64,000 nt of DNA from Rhizobium grahamii (GCF_009498215.1 NZ_CP043498.1:2294001-2358000), one strand, 5' to 3'; positions 15,889 through 25,137 are shown, counted from the stretch's first letter. Translations and numbers: made by a program. The notes: generated by a model from the letters alone, not told the origin.

Positions 15889-16428
15889 ATGTCACTCAGG
15901 AGCGCCCTTCGCGCACAGACCAGCGATTGCCACGCTGAAGTAGACACAATCTTTGGCCGCTTCGACCTGTCAGATCCGCCGCAGTACAGTTTGTTTTTGT
16001 CCGCACATGCCCGGATCGTTCCGGTGGTGGAGATGGCGCTGGAGCACGCCGGGATTATCGAGCTTCTTCCCGATTGGCCGGAGCGACGCCGCCGCGAACT
16101 CCTGACGGCCGACCTTGCCGACCTCGGCGTCAAACCGCCTCCGCTGCTGGAAGGTTTCATTGTTCAGCAGGAGGCGGAGCTTTGGGGCGCCGCCTATGTG
16201 CTGGAAGGTTCGAAGCTAGGGGGCGCGATGCTCGCGAAATCCGTCACCGCGGGCCTTCCCGCCCGATACCTGACGCCGAATGGCCCACGCGGCAGCATCA
16301 AGGTCTTCATGGACCGCCTTGACGAGGCAGCCATCGCCGACCCCGAGACCGCAATTTCCGCAGCACGCGATGTCTTTGCGCTCTTCCGCCGGGCCGCTGA
16401 GATTGAACTGGAGCTCGTCGTCTCGTGA
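15889..16428 (+). CDS. bphO: Biliverdin-producing heme oxygenase BphO
   Basis: 179-residue bacterial heme oxygenase that opens heme to biliverdin, carbon monoxide and iron. The proximal His is likely in SDCHAEVD (residue 15), and the distal helix in WGAAYVLEGSKLGGAML carries the Gly-rich contact with heme; both are family hallmarks. Its stop overlaps the GTG start of the phytochrome (GTGA), so it makes the chromophore for the next gene product. The product iron also links it to the hmu heme-uptake genes at the left end. Confidence 0.9.
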   Translation: MSLRSALRAQTSDCHAEVDTIFGRFDLSDPPQYSLFLSAHARIVPVVEMALEHAGIIELLPDWPERRRRELLTADLADLGVKPPPLLEGFIVQQEAELWGAAYVLEGSKLGGAMLAKSVTAGLPARYLTPNGPRGSIKVFMDRLDEAAIADPETAISAARDVFALFRRAAEIELELVVS

Positions 16429-18998
16429 ACGAGCCTGGGGAAAAGGTCGACCTGACCAACTGCGACCGCGAGCCCATTCACAGATTGGGCGCCATCCAGC
16501 CGTTCGGCTTTCTGATCGTCGCCTCCACCGATTGGCTGGTCGTGCGCGCATCCGCTAATCTCGAGCAGTTCATCGGCCTGTCCCACAACGACGTGCTTGG
16601 CCAGCCGATCTCGAAGATCATTCACTCCCCGACGATGCATGCCCTGCGCAACCGACTGACGATCATGCGGGGCCCTGACGTGGTGGAACGCCTCTTTGGC
16701 GTGACGCTCTCGGATAATGGGCTGATAGTCGATATCGCAATTCACCTGAGCGACGGCCAGGTCGTCATCGAGGGCGAACCCTCGCAGGAGGGCACCCAAG
16801 GCGGTTCGACCATGTCGATCCGCAGCATGATGGCCCGACTCGACCAGGCCGAGACGCTTGAGGCCTTCTTTCGCGAGGGTGCCCGGCAGGCGCGCGCCTT
16901 GACCGGCTTTGACCGCGTCATGGTCTATCGCTTCGATGAAAGCGGGTCCGGCGAAGTCGTGGCTGAAGCGGCACGCGCCGGCATAGGCTCGTTTCTCGGC
17001 CTTCACTATCCGGCCTCGGATATTCCGGTGCAGGCCCGCGCGCTCTACACCCGCAACCTCTTTCGCATCATTGCCGATATCGCCGCACCGAATGTCCCCG
17101 TGCTTCCTGAACTCGATGAGCACGGCCGGCCGCTCGATCTCTCGATGTCGATCCTCCGTTCCGTCTCGCCCATTCACATCGAGTACTTGAAGAACATGGG
17201 GGTCGGAGCCTCGCTTTCGATATCGATCGTGGTCGACGGCAAGCTGTGGGGGCTGTTTGCCTGCCACCACTACTCCGCCCGCCTCCCCTCATTCGAGCGG
17301 CGCACGACGTCGGAACTGTTCGGCCAGATGTTCGCCTCGCGCCTGGAAAGCCGCGAACGTCGCCTGGCGCTCGATTTCGAGACCAAGGCCCGGCGCATTG
17401 CAGACAAGCTGCTCACCTCGGTCGCCGACAATGCGAGCCTGCTCGATGACCCGACCTGGCTCATCGATGCGCTTGCGGACGCGATCCCTGCCGATGGTAT
17501 CGGCGTCTGGATCAATGGCCGCTCGGCCCTGACGGGGGTCACGCCGTCGCAGGCGCAGTTTGCGGAACTGGTGCGGAGACTCAATCGCAATGCGTCCGGT
17601 CGTGTGTTCGCAACCGACCATATCGAAAGCTTCTGGCCCGAGGTCGATCCTGGTGGCATCGTCGCCGGCTTCCTCGCCATCCCGATATCGCGATCGCCAC
17701 GCGACTACGTGGTTCTCTTCCGACAGGAGATCGTCCGCACGGTCCGCTGGGCAGGCGACCCGCACAAGCCGTTGGAATACGGCCCGAACGGACCGCGGCT
17801 GACGCCGCGAAAGAGCTTCGAGACCTGGTCAGAACTGGTGCGTGGCCGCTCCCTGCCCTTTGCAGCCGCCGAGCGTAGTGTTGCCGAAACCATTCGCGTG
17901 ACGCTGATCGAGGTCGTGCTCAGACTGACCGACGAAGCCAATGTCGTTCGCCAGCAGGCCAACGAGCGTCAGGAAGTCCTGATTGCTGAACTGAACCACC
18001 GCGTCCGCAACATTCTCGGCCTTATCAGCGGCCTGATCCGTCAGTCGCGCGGCACGACCAACCAAGTGTCCGATTTTGTCGACCACCTCGAAGGCCGCAT
18101 ACAAGCTCTGGCGCGCGCTCACGACCAGATCACCCGAGATCATTGGGCGCCGGCGTCGTTGCGCGCGCTGTTGCAGGCTGAGGCCGCAGCCTATCTCGGC
18201 AAGAATGCCGCTCGCATCGTCATGCATGGCGAGGATGCGCTTCTCGCGCCGCAGGCCTTTTCGACGACAGCCCTGGTCTTCCACGAGCTTGTGACGAACA
18301 GCGCGAAATACGGCAGCCTCTGCGACAGCGGCACCGTCGAGGCCTCCTGGCGAAAAGACGAGGCAGGCAACCTGCTGATCGACTGGAAGGAAAGCGACGG
18401 CCCCCCGGTGCATGAGCCCAAGCGCCAGGGCTTCGGTACCACCATCATCCGGCGTTCGATCCCTTACGATCTCGGCGGCAAGGCCGACGTCATCTATGAT
18501 CCTGCCGGGCTGCGCGCGCATTTCAGCATTCCGGCGAAATTCGTGACCTTCGCCACCGGGCCGGTCTCGGTTGTGCCGAGCCGCAACGACGATCCCGCGC
18601 TGGAGATCCTTTCACATGTCGTCCATCAACCTCTTGCCGGTCTGAAGATCCTGCTGGTGGAGGACAATCTGATCATCGCCATGGACGGTGAGGACATACT
18701 GCTTCAGCTCGGCGCGGCCGAAGTGGCGCTGGCGCCAAACGTCGCGCATGCCCTCGAACTCATCGATGCCAGGCATTTCGACCTGGCCGTGCTCGACGTC
18801 CATCTGGGCGAAGAGACGAGTGAGCCGGTGGCAGCGAAGTTGAGAGAAAAATCGACACCGCTGATTTTCGCGACAGGCTACGGCGAGGCGATGATCCAGG
18901 CCGGCAGTGCTGCTGACGTCGAGTTGCTTCAGAAGCCCTACACGATCGAGAGTGTTGCCGCACTTCTCAGCCGGATCATGCCGATCGCCAAATCATGA
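16425..18998 (+). CDS. bphP: Bacteriophytochrome hybrid HWE kinase with receiver
   Basis: 857 residues. PAS with the biliverdin-attaching Cys13 (TNCDREPIHRLGAIQPFG), GAF (about 135-320, with SDIPVQARALY and PIHIEYLKNMGV), PHY (about 330-500, with PRDYVVLFRQE and WAGDP), then an HWE kinase with phospho-His H525 (AELNHRVRNILGLI) and FHELVTNSAKYGSL, and a C-terminal receiver with phosphorylation site D791 (LAVLDVHLG) and K in QKPY. It senses red/far-red light and signals by phosphotransfer. GTG start 16425 is fixed by the overlap with bphO. Its 3' end overlaps the convergent tetR gene by 6 bp. Confidence 0.92.
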   Translation: MNEPGEKVDLTNCDREPIHRLGAIQPFGFLIVASTDWLVVRASANLEQFIGLSHNDVLGQPISKIIHSPTMHALRNRLTIMRGPDVVERLFGVTLSDNGLIVDIAIHLSDGQVVIEGEPSQEGTQGGSTMSIRSMMARLDQAETLEAFFREGARQARALTGFDRVMVYRFDESGSGEVVAEAARAGIGSFLGLHYPASDIPVQARALYTRNLFRIIADIAAPNVPVLPELDEHGRPLDLSMSILRSVSPIHIEYLKNMGVGASLSISIVVDGKLWGLFACHHYSARLPSFERRTTSELFGQMFASRLESRERRLALDFETKARRIADKLLTSVADNASLLDDPTWLIDALADAIPADGIGVWINGRSALTGVTPSQAQFAELVRRLNRNASGRVFATDHIESFWPEVDPGGIVAGFLAIPISRSPRDYVVLFRQEIVRTVRWAGDPHKPLEYGPNGPRLTPRKSFETWSELVRGRSLPFAAAERSVAETIRVTLIEVVLRLTDEANVVRQQANERQEVLIAELNHRVRNILGLISGLIRQSRGTTNQVSDFVDHLEGRIQALARAHDQITRDHWAPASLRALLQAEAAAYLGKNAARIVMHGEDALLAPQAFSTTALVFHELVTNSAKYGSLCDSGTVEASWRKDEAGNLLIDWKESDGPPVHEPKRQGFGTTIIRRSIPYDLGGKADVIYDPAGLRAHFSIPAKFVTFATGPVSVVPSRNDDPALEILSHVVHQPLAGLKILLVEDNLIIAMDGEDILLQLGAAEVALAPNVAHALELIDARHFDLAVLDVHLGEETSEPVAAKLREKSTPLIFATGYGEAMIQAGSAADVELLQKPYTIESVAALLSRIMPIAKS

Positions 18999-19691
18999 GG
19001 CGTCGGGTGCCGGCTTCACCTTCAGCCCGTCGATGAACAGCTGCTCGAGGAAGCGCGCCGCGTCCTCGAAACGGCCGGCGCCGGCATGTTCCTGCCCAAG
19101 CACGGCCCTTACCTGGACGTCGAAGTCGGCATAGTGCTGCGTTGTCGACCAGATCGAGAAGATCAGGTGGTAGGGATCGCACTTGGCGATCTTCCCGGCC
19201 TTCGTCCAACTGCGGATCACCTCGGCCTTCTCGTCGACGAGTTGCTTCAGCGGACCCTTCAGTTCATCCTCGACATGCGGCGCCCCCTGCAGCATTTCGT
19301 TGGCAAACAGCCGGCTTTCACGCGGAAAATCGCGCGCCATTTCAAGCTTGCGGCGGATATAGCTGCGGATTTCGCTCTCCGGATTTCCCTCCGCATCGAA
19401 GGCTCTCAGCGGCTCCAGCCAGGTAAACAGCACCCGGTCGATCAGCGCCCGATGCATCGCTTCCTTGGTGCGGAAATAATAGAGCAGGTTCGGTTTCGAC
19501 ATGCCGGCAACTTCGGCGATCTGATCGATGGTGGAACCGCGAAAACCGCTGACCGAAAACACATCGAGCGCAGCTTCAAGGATCTGCTCTTCCTTGGCTT
19601 CCTGAATGCGCGTGCGCCGCTGGGTCCTGGCTGCTCTCGGGATTGTCATGTCGACCTTGTTTTCCCCTTCAAATTCAACTGTTTCACTCAA
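18993..19691 (-). CDS. TetR-family regulator, RutR-like, of pyrimidine catabolism
   Basis: 232-residue TetR-family protein. The helix-turn-helix is clear (ILEAALDVFSVSGFRGSTIDQIAEVAGMSKPNLLYYFRTKEAM) and the C-terminal part (YIRRKLEMARDFPRESRLFANEMLQGAP, DPYHLIFSIWSTTQHYADF) is of the RutR C-terminal type that binds uracil or thymine. The N-terminus is extended; an internal ATG (MTIPRAARTQRR) at 19649 is an alternative start. A RutR-type operator lies upstream between it and the divergent beta-ureidopropionase gene. Confidence 0.85.
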   Translation of the reverse strand: MSETVEFEGENKVDMTIPRAARTQRRTRIQEAKEEQILEAALDVFSVSGFRGSTIDQIAEVAGMSKPNLLYYFRTKEAMHRALIDRVLFTWLEPLRAFDAEGNPESEIRSYIRRKLEMARDFPRESRLFANEMLQGAPHVEDELKGPLKQLVDEKAEVIRSWTKAGKIAKCDPYHLIFSIWSTTQHYADFDVQVRAVLGQEHAGAGRFEDAARFLEQLFIDGLKVKPAPDAS

Positions 19692-19796
19692 GATTGGACA
19701 GGCGCGGCGTCGTGCTGCAAAAATGAGCAGATGCCGGCAATTTTGTCTGTATTTTTCCTGATTTTCGTCTTGAGCCCAGCGCCGGAAGTTGTAATG

Positions 19797-19812
19797 TTTA
19801 CCAATCGGTCAA
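19797..19812. promoter_or_regulatory. RutR-like operator
   Basis: On the minus strand this reads TTGACCGATTGGTAAA. Compared with the E. coli RutR consensus TTGACCAnnTGGTCAA, 12 of 14 fixed positions match. It lies in the 261-bp region between the divergent tetR and beta-ureidopropionase genes, where autoregulation and control of the pathway are both possible. Confidence 0.65.
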
Positions 19813-19952
19813 ATTATCAATCAGATGCTAAACAAAGGCAACTGGCGATTTTCCGGCGCTAACAAAACAAACAAGGGCGCTCGGATACTGACCACGGGAA
19901 CAGGCGGACATGTGAATAGCATGGCCGCAAAAAACAGGTGAGGATTTTGGAG

Positions 19953-21206
19953 ATGGTGGCAGCACCAGGCGAGAACATGCGCGTCAACGGGGACCGTCTT
20001 TGGGACAGCCTCATGGACATGGCAAAGATCGGCCCGGGCATTGCTGGCGGCAACAACCGCCAGACGTTGACGGATTCCGATGCCGAGGGGCGCAGCCTCT
20101 TCAGGACATGGTGCGAAGACGCAGGCATGACGCTCGGTATCGACAAGATGGGCACGATGTTCGCGACCCGGCCCGGCACCGATCCGGACGCCCTGCCCGT
20201 CTATATCGGCTCGCACCTCGACACCCAGCCGACCGGTGGCAAGTACGACGGCGTTCTTGGCGTGCTTGCAGGCCTGGAAGTCGTGCGCACGATGAACGAC
20301 CTCGGCATCAAGACCAGGCACCCTGTTGTCGTTACCAACTGGACCAACGAGGAAGGTGCTCGCTTTGCGCCCGCCATGCTCGCCTCCGGTGTCTTCGCGG
20401 GTGTTCATACGCTGGAATATGCCTATGGCCGCAAGGATCCCGAAGGCAAGACCTTCGGCGACGAACTGAAGCGCATCGGCTGGGTCGGCGAGGAAGAGGT
20501 AGGCGCGCGAAAAATGCACGCCTATTTCGAGTATCACATCGAGCAGGGTCCGATCCTCGAGGTCGAGAACAAGCAGATCGGCGTGGTCACGCACTGTCAG
20601 GGCCTCTGGTGGCTTGAATTCACGCTGACCGGCAGGGAAGCCCACACCGGCTCAACTCCGATGAACATGCGCGTCAACGCCGGCCTTGCCATGTCGCGCA
20701 TCGTGGAAATGGTGCAGACCGTGGCGATGGAGAACCAGCCGGGCGCCGTTGGCGGCGTCGGCCAGGTGTTCTTCACCCCGAACTCGCGCAACGTCCTGCC
20801 GGGCAAGGTCGTCTTCACTGTTGACATCCGCTCGCCGGATCAGGCGAAGCTCGACGGCATGCGCGCCCGGATCGAGGCGGAAGCGCCTGCCATCTGCGAA
20901 GCGCTCGGTGTCGGTTGCGCGATCGAGGCGATCGGCCACTTCGCTCCAGTGACCTTCGACCCGACCCTCGTTTCCCGCGTGCGTGGCGCTGCCGAACGGC
21001 TCGGCTACAGCCACATGAACCTGATCTCCGGCGCCGGCCACGATGCCTGCTGGACGGCCAAGGTCGCCCCCACGACCATGGTCATGTGCCCCTGCGTCGG
21101 GGGCCTCTCGCACAACGAGGCGGAGGAGATCTCCAGGGAGTGGGCAACGGCAGGCGCTGACGTCCTCTTCCACGCCGTCGTTGAGACCGCTGAAATCGTT
21201 GCATAA
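19953..21206 (+). CDS. Zn-dependent amidohydrolase, beta-ureidopropionase / N-carbamoyl amino acid hydrolase
   Basis: 417 residues of the M20/M28-type amidase family (HyuC, AmaB, PydC). Metal ligands are in GSHLDTQPTGGKYDGVLGVLAGLE, WTNEEGARFAPAM and the distal GHDACW; a dimerisation lid domain is between (REAHTGSTPM). It hydrolyses N-carbamoyl-beta-alanine to beta-alanine, CO2 and ammonia, the last step of the reductive pyrimidine route, though allantoate or N-carbamoyl-L-amino acids are possible substrates in the family. ATG 19953 has AGGTGAGG nine bases upstream; GTG 19938 is an alternative. A terminator-like hairpin follows before the dihydropyrimidinase. Confidence 0.88.
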   Translation: MVAAPGENMRVNGDRLWDSLMDMAKIGPGIAGGNNRQTLTDSDAEGRSLFRTWCEDAGMTLGIDKMGTMFATRPGTDPDALPVYIGSHLDTQPTGGKYDGVLGVLAGLEVVRTMNDLGIKTRHPVVVTNWTNEEGARFAPAMLASGVFAGVHTLEYAYGRKDPEGKTFGDELKRIGWVGEEEVGARKMHAYFEYHIEQGPILEVENKQIGVVTHCQGLWWLEFTLTGREAHTGSTPMNMRVNAGLAMSRIVEMVQTVAMENQPGAVGGVGQVFFTPNSRNVLPGKVVFTVDIRSPDQAKLDGMRARIEAEAPAICEALGVGCAIEAIGHFAPVTFDPTLVSRVRGAAERLGYSHMNLISGAGHDACWTAKVAPTTMVMCPCVGGLSHNEAEEISREWATAGADVLFHAVVETAEIVA

Positions 21207-21210
21207 TCAA

Positions 21211-21235
21211 GGGCGGGATCATTCCCGCCTTTTCT
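21211..21235 (+). terminator. Hairpin with T-run after the beta-ureidopropionase gene
   Basis: GGCGGGA (21212-21218) / TCCCGCC (21223-21229) with a 4-nt loop, followed by TTTTCTTTT. A classical intrinsic terminator placed between two pathway genes, so it either separates them or lowers downstream expression. Confidence 0.75.
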
Positions 21236-21284
21236 TTTATCAGCGGACGAAGAGCCGCGAGCAATCAATGCAAGGGAACTGATC

Positions 21285-22739
21285 ATGAGCAAAGTCATCA
21301 AGGGCGGTACCATCGTCACCGCGGACCTGACCTATAAGGCGGACGTAAAGATCGAGGGCGGCAGGATCGTCGAGATCGGCCCGAACCTCTCCGGCACGGA
21401 GACGCTCGATGCGACCGGCTGCTACGTCATGCCGGGGGGTATCGACCCGCATGTCCACCTCGAAATGCCGTTCATGGGCACCTATTCCTCCGACGACTTC
21501 GAAAGCGGCACGCGCGCGGGCCTTGCCGGCGGCACGACCATGGTCGTGGATTTCTGCCTGCCGGGACCGGAGCAGTCGCTGCTCGAAGCACTGCAGATGT
21601 GGGACAACAAGACGAGCCGCGCCAACGCCGACTACTCGTTCCACATGGCGATCACCGGCTGGAACGAGCGCGTCTTCAACGAGATGGAAACGGTGGTCAA
21701 GGACAGGGGCATCAACACCTTCAAGCACTTCATGGCCTACAAGGGCGCGCTGATGGTGAACGACGACGAGATGTTCGCCTCCTTCCAGCGCTGTGCGGAA
21801 CTGGGTGCGCTGCCACTCGTCCATGCCGAAAACGGCGACGTCGTCGCCTCGATGACAGCAAAGCTGCTCGCCGACGGCAACAACGGCCCCGAGGCCCATG
21901 CCTATTCCCGCCCGCCCGAGGTCGAAGGCGAGGCAACCAACCGCGCCATCATGCTCGCCGACATGGCAGGCGTGCCGCTCTATGTCGTGCACACCTCCTG
22001 CGAACAGGCGCATGAAGCGATCCGCCGTGCCCGCCAGAAGGGTATGCGGGTCTACGGCGAACCGCTGATCCAGCATCTGACGCTCGACGAAAGCGAATAT
22101 TTCGACAAGGACTGGGACCATGCCGCCCGCCGCGTCATGTCCCCGCCCTTCCGCAACAAGCAGCACCAGGACAGCCTCTGGGCAGGCCTGCAATCAGGCT
22201 CGCTCTCGGTCGTGGCGACGGACCATTGCGCCTTCACCACCGACCAGAAGCGCTTCGGCGTCGGTGACTTCTCCAAAATCCCGAACGGCACCGGCGGTCT
22301 GGAAGATCGGCTGCCGATGCTGTGGACTCACGGCGTCAACACCGGACGCCTGACCATGAACGAGTTCGTTGCGGTCACCTCGACCAATATCGCCAAGATC
22401 CTCAACGTCTATCCGAAGAAGGGGGCCATCCTCGTCGGCGCCGATGCCGATATCGTCGTCTGGGATCCGAAACGTTCGAAGACGATCTCGGCCAAGACGC
22501 AGCAATCGTCGATCGACTACAACGTCTTCGAGGGCAAGCAGGTCACCGGCCTGCCGCGCTTCACACTGACGCGCGGCAAAGTCGCGATCGAGGAGAGCAC
22601 CGTCAAGACCAAGGAAGGGCACGGCCAGTTCGTCAAGCGCGAGCCGTTCCAGGCTGTCAACAAGGCGCTGTCGACATGGAAGGAACTCGTCGCACCGCGA
22701 AAGGTCGAACGGTCAGGCATCCCGGCGACGGGGGTCTGA
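21285..22739 (+). CDS. hydA: Dihydropyrimidinase (D-hydantoinase)
   Basis: 484-residue amidohydrolase that opens dihydrouracil and dihydrothymine rings to N-carbamoyl-beta-amino acids. The metal-binding HVHLEMP, the likely carbamylated Lys in FKHFMAYKGALM, YVVHTSCEQA and ATDHCAF are in family positions, and the length is typical. It follows the beta-ureidopropionase gene, with which it forms the second and third steps after preTA. It ends 9 bp before the stop of a convergent cupin gene. Hydantoins are a possible further substrate. Confidence 0.93.
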   Translation: MSKVIKGGTIVTADLTYKADVKIEGGRIVEIGPNLSGTETLDATGCYVMPGGIDPHVHLEMPFMGTYSSDDFESGTRAGLAGGTTMVVDFCLPGPEQSLLEALQMWDNKTSRANADYSFHMAITGWNERVFNEMETVVKDRGINTFKHFMAYKGALMVNDDEMFASFQRCAELGALPLVHAENGDVVASMTAKLLADGNNGPEAHAYSRPPEVEGEATNRAIMLADMAGVPLYVVHTSCEQAHEAIRRARQKGMRVYGEPLIQHLTLDESEYFDKDWDHAARRVMSPPFRNKQHQDSLWAGLQSGSLSVVATDHCAFTTDQKRFGVGDFSKIPNGTGGLEDRLPMLWTHGVNTGRLTMNEFVAVTSTNIAKILNVYPKKGAILVGADADIVVWDPKRSKTISAKTQQSSIDYNVFEGKQVTGLPRFTLTRGKVAIEESTVKTKEGHGQFVKREPFQAVNKALSTWKELVAPRKVERSGIPATGV

Positions 22740-22748
22740 TCCTTGTCA

Positions 22749-23162
22749 TCATTCCTGCACCAACCGATCAAGCTCCGGAAGCAGAACGACGCTTTCCTGC
22801 TCGTTCGGATCGGTGCGGGCGATGATCGCGGTGCAAGGGGTACTGCTGAGATTGGCGGGCAGATGCGGCACCCCGGCGGGGATGTAGAACAACTCGCCGG
22901 TGTGCACGACGACATGATGCTCCAGCTCATCGCCGTACCAGGTGTGAGCCTCGCCGGAGAGCATGTAGATCGCCGTTTCATGCGCTTCGTGCAGATGCGC
23001 CTTGGCGCGAACGCCGGGCGGAATCGTCAGCAGATGCATGCAGATGCCCTTGGCGCCGACCGTCTCGGCCGCGATGCCTTCGAAGTAACTCAGCCCCTGC
23101 TTGCCGTCATAGGCATGACTGGGGCGCACAATGTGACAGGTGGGCTTTGATGTCGCGTCCAT
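22749..23162 (-). CDS. Cupin-domain protein in the pyrimidine cluster
   Basis: 137-residue single cupin. Motif 1 is visible as AKAHLHEAHETAIYMLSGEAHTWYG with His/His/Glu metal ligands, and motif 2 as GELFYIPAGVPHLP. I start it at ATG 23162, with GGAGG six bases upstream; two earlier in-frame starts lie on top of that site. It lies convergent to the dihydropyrimidinase gene and back-to-back with the ABC transporter ATPase gene. It could be an isomerase, a sensor or a regulatory accessory of the pathway; function is not known. Confidence 0.7.
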   Translation of the reverse strand: MDATSKPTCHIVRPSHAYDGKQGLSYFEGIAAETVGAKGICMHLLTIPPGVRAKAHLHEAHETAIYMLSGEAHTWYGDELEHHVVVHTGELFYIPAGVPHLPANLSSTPCTAIIARTDPNEQESVVLLPELDRLVQE

Positions 23163-23191
23163 CGTCATCCTCCATGGACCTTGCCGGAACA

Positions 23192-24046
23192 ATGAAAACA
23201 GCTACTCATACTATCATGCAAAGCGCAGAAGCGCGGGGAAAACAGGATACACAAGCATTGACGCAAGCTGCCTCCGTCGTATCCGCAAAGGACCTCTGTC
23301 TGACCTATGATGCCAGCGATGCTCCCGTGCACGCGCTGACAAACGTCAATCTCGACGTTCGCAAGGGTGACTTCGTCTCCTTCATCGGGCCATCGGGCTG
23401 CGGGAAGACGACCTTCCTGCGTGTGATCGCCGATCTCGAAAAGAAAACATCGGGCGAAATCACCGTCAACGGCATGACGCCGGAGGAAGCCCGCAAGGCC
23501 CGCGCCTACGGCTATGTCTTCCAGGCGCCGGCTCTTTACCCGTGGCGCACGATCGAGAAGAACATCGCCCTGCCGCTCGAGATCATGGGCTACGCATCGG
23601 CCGACCAGAAGAAACGCATTGCCGGCGCGCTCGATCTCGTGAATCTCTCCGGTTTCGAGAAGAAATTCCCCTGGCAGCTATCCGGCGGCATGCAGCAGCG
23701 CGCCTCGATCGCCCGCGCGCTGGCTTTCGATGCCGATCTGCTGTTGATGGACGAGCCCTTCGGTGCGCTCGACGAAATCGTCCGCGACCATCTGAACGAG
23801 GAGCTTCTGAAGCTCTGGGCGCGCACCAACAAGACGATCTGCTTCGTCACCCACTCGATCCCCGAGGCGGTCTACCTTTCCACGAAGATCGTGGTCATGT
23901 CCCCTCGCCCCGGTCGCGTGACCGATATCATCGATTCAACGCTGCCACGCGAACGCCCGCTCGACATTCGCGAGACGCCCGAATTCCTCGAAATCGCCCA
24001 TCGCGTGCGCGACGGCCTGAGAGCGGGGCATAGCTATGAGCATTGA
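23192..24046 (+). CDS. ABC transporter ATP-binding protein (NMT1/THI5-type importer)
   Basis: About 284 residues with Walker A GPSGCGKTT, signature LSGGMQQRASIARAL and Walker B LLMDEPFGALDE, of the nitrate/taurine/SsuB-like ATPase group. ATG 23192 has only a weak ribosome binding site; an upstream in-frame start at 23147 overlaps the cupin gene. First gene of a four-gene importer whose binding protein (26318-27289) is NMT1/THI5-like. Its position in the pathway cluster suggests uptake of pyrimidines, hydantoins or a related compound. Confidence 0.85.
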   Translation: MKTATHTIMQSAEARGKQDTQALTQAASVVSAKDLCLTYDASDAPVHALTNVNLDVRKGDFVSFIGPSGCGKTTFLRVIADLEKKTSGEITVNGMTPEEARKARAYGYVFQAPALYPWRTIEKNIALPLEIMGYASADQKKRIAGALDLVNLSGFEKKFPWQLSGGMQQRASIARALAFDADLLLMDEPFGALDEIVRDHLNEELLKLWARTNKTICFVTHSIPEAVYLSTKIVVMSPRPGRVTDIIDSTLPRERPLDIRETPEFLEIAHRVRDGLRAGHSYEH

Positions 24047-24065
24047 GGCTTTGGAGTTCATGGCC

Positions 24066-24214
24066 ACCCCCCTCTGTCCTGCCGGACATCTCCCCCTCAA
24101 GGGGGAGATCGACTCGCGGCGGACTTTTCGCCAAACAACGAGCGTCGAGTGAGCGGGTGCCCCCATCCGATCTCCCCCCTTGAGGGGGAGATGTCCGGCA
24201 GGACAGAGGGGGGT
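24066..24214. repeat. RIME-type palindromic intergenic element, copy 1
   Basis: A 149-bp element ending in long imperfect inverted repeats: the left arm begins CCCCCCTCTGTCCTGCCGGA, with a nested CATCTCCCCCTC/GAGGGGGAGATG-type hairpin, and the right arm at 24166-24214 is its reverse complement. This is the typical form of Rhizobium-specific intergenic mosaic elements. It fills the gap between the ATPase and the first permease gene of the importer. A second copy is at 41541-41692. Confidence 0.82.
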
Positions 24215-24252
24215 ATCCCACGGCACAACCCCTCCACCCCGAGGCATGCCGT

Positions 24253-25137
24253 ATGACGTCCGACACCCTTAGAGACAAGATCATACCGGTCGCCACCATC
24301 CTCGCGGTCCTCATCGCAGTCTGGTACGTCGCGGCAGTCCTGATGAACGCCTCCTTCCAGCGCGATATGGATCAGCGGGCAAACCAGACGCCCGGTACCA
24401 TGGAATTCATTGAAAACACGCTCTCACAGCCGAAGCCATTGCTGCCTGCGCCGCATCAGGTGGTGCAGAACGTCTTCGAGAACACATTCCTGCGGAAGCT
24501 CTCGAGCAATCGCAGCCTCGTCTACCACAGCTGGGTGACGCTCTCCTCGACGCTGCTCGGTTTCGGCTTCGGCACGCTGCTCGGCATCGTGATCGCCGTC
24601 GGTATCGTTCATATCAAGGCGCTGGACCGCAGCCTGATGCCATGGGTCATCGCTTCGCAGACGATACCGATCCTGGCGATCGCGCCGATGGTGATCGTCG
24701 TTCTCGGCGCCATCAACATCACCGGCCTGATCCCGAAGGCGCTGATCTCGACCTACCTCTCCTTCTTCCCGGTCACGGTGGGCATGGTGAAGGGACTGCG
24801 CTCGCCCGAGGTCATGTTCCTCGACCTGATGCGAACCTATAACGCGACCTCAGCGCAAACCTTCTGGAAGCTGCGCGTTCCAGCCTCCGTGCCGTTTCTT
24901 TTCACCTCGATGAAGGTTGCGATCGCAGCAAGCCTCGTCGGTGCCATCGTCGGCGAGCTCCCGACCGGCGCTGTCGCCGGTATCGGCTCGAAGCTGCTCG
25001 CCGGCTCCTATTACAGCCAGACAATCGACATCTGGGCTGCCCTCATTGCGGGCTCGGTGCTTGCCGCAAGCCTTGTCGCCATCGTCGGCCTCATCGCCAA
25101 GATCGTGGATCGCTCGATGGGCGGGAGACCGGCATGA
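24253..25137 (+). CDS. ABC transporter permease, first subunit
   Basis: 294-residue BPD-transporter permease with about six membrane helices, one at the N-terminus (VATILAVLIAVWYVAAVLM) and the rest in the typical EAA-loop region (AQTFWKLRVPASVPFLFTSM). Of the SsuC/ThiX type. It overlaps the next permease by 4 bp (ATGA), so the two are coupled and probably form a heterodimer. It lies just behind the RIME element. Confidence 0.85.
   Translation: MTSDTLRDKIIPVATILAVLIAVWYVAAVLMNASFQRDMDQRANQTPGTMEFIENTLSQPKPLLPAPHQVVQNVFENTFLRKLSSNRSLVYHSWVTLSSTLLGFGFGTLLGIVIAVGIVHIKALDRSLMPWVIASQTIPILAIAPMVIVVLGAINITGLIPKALISTYLSFFPVTVGMVKGLRSPEVMFLDLMRTYNATSAQTFWKLRVPASVPFLFTSMKVAIAASLVGAIVGELPTGAVAGIGSKLLAGSYYSQTIDIWAALIAGSVLAASLVAIVGLIAKIVDRSMGGRPA

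Noticed and set aside
24066..24214. Palindromic repeat as a CRISPR or IS remnant
   Set aside because: No spacer pattern, no transposase piece; form and second copy fit RIME.
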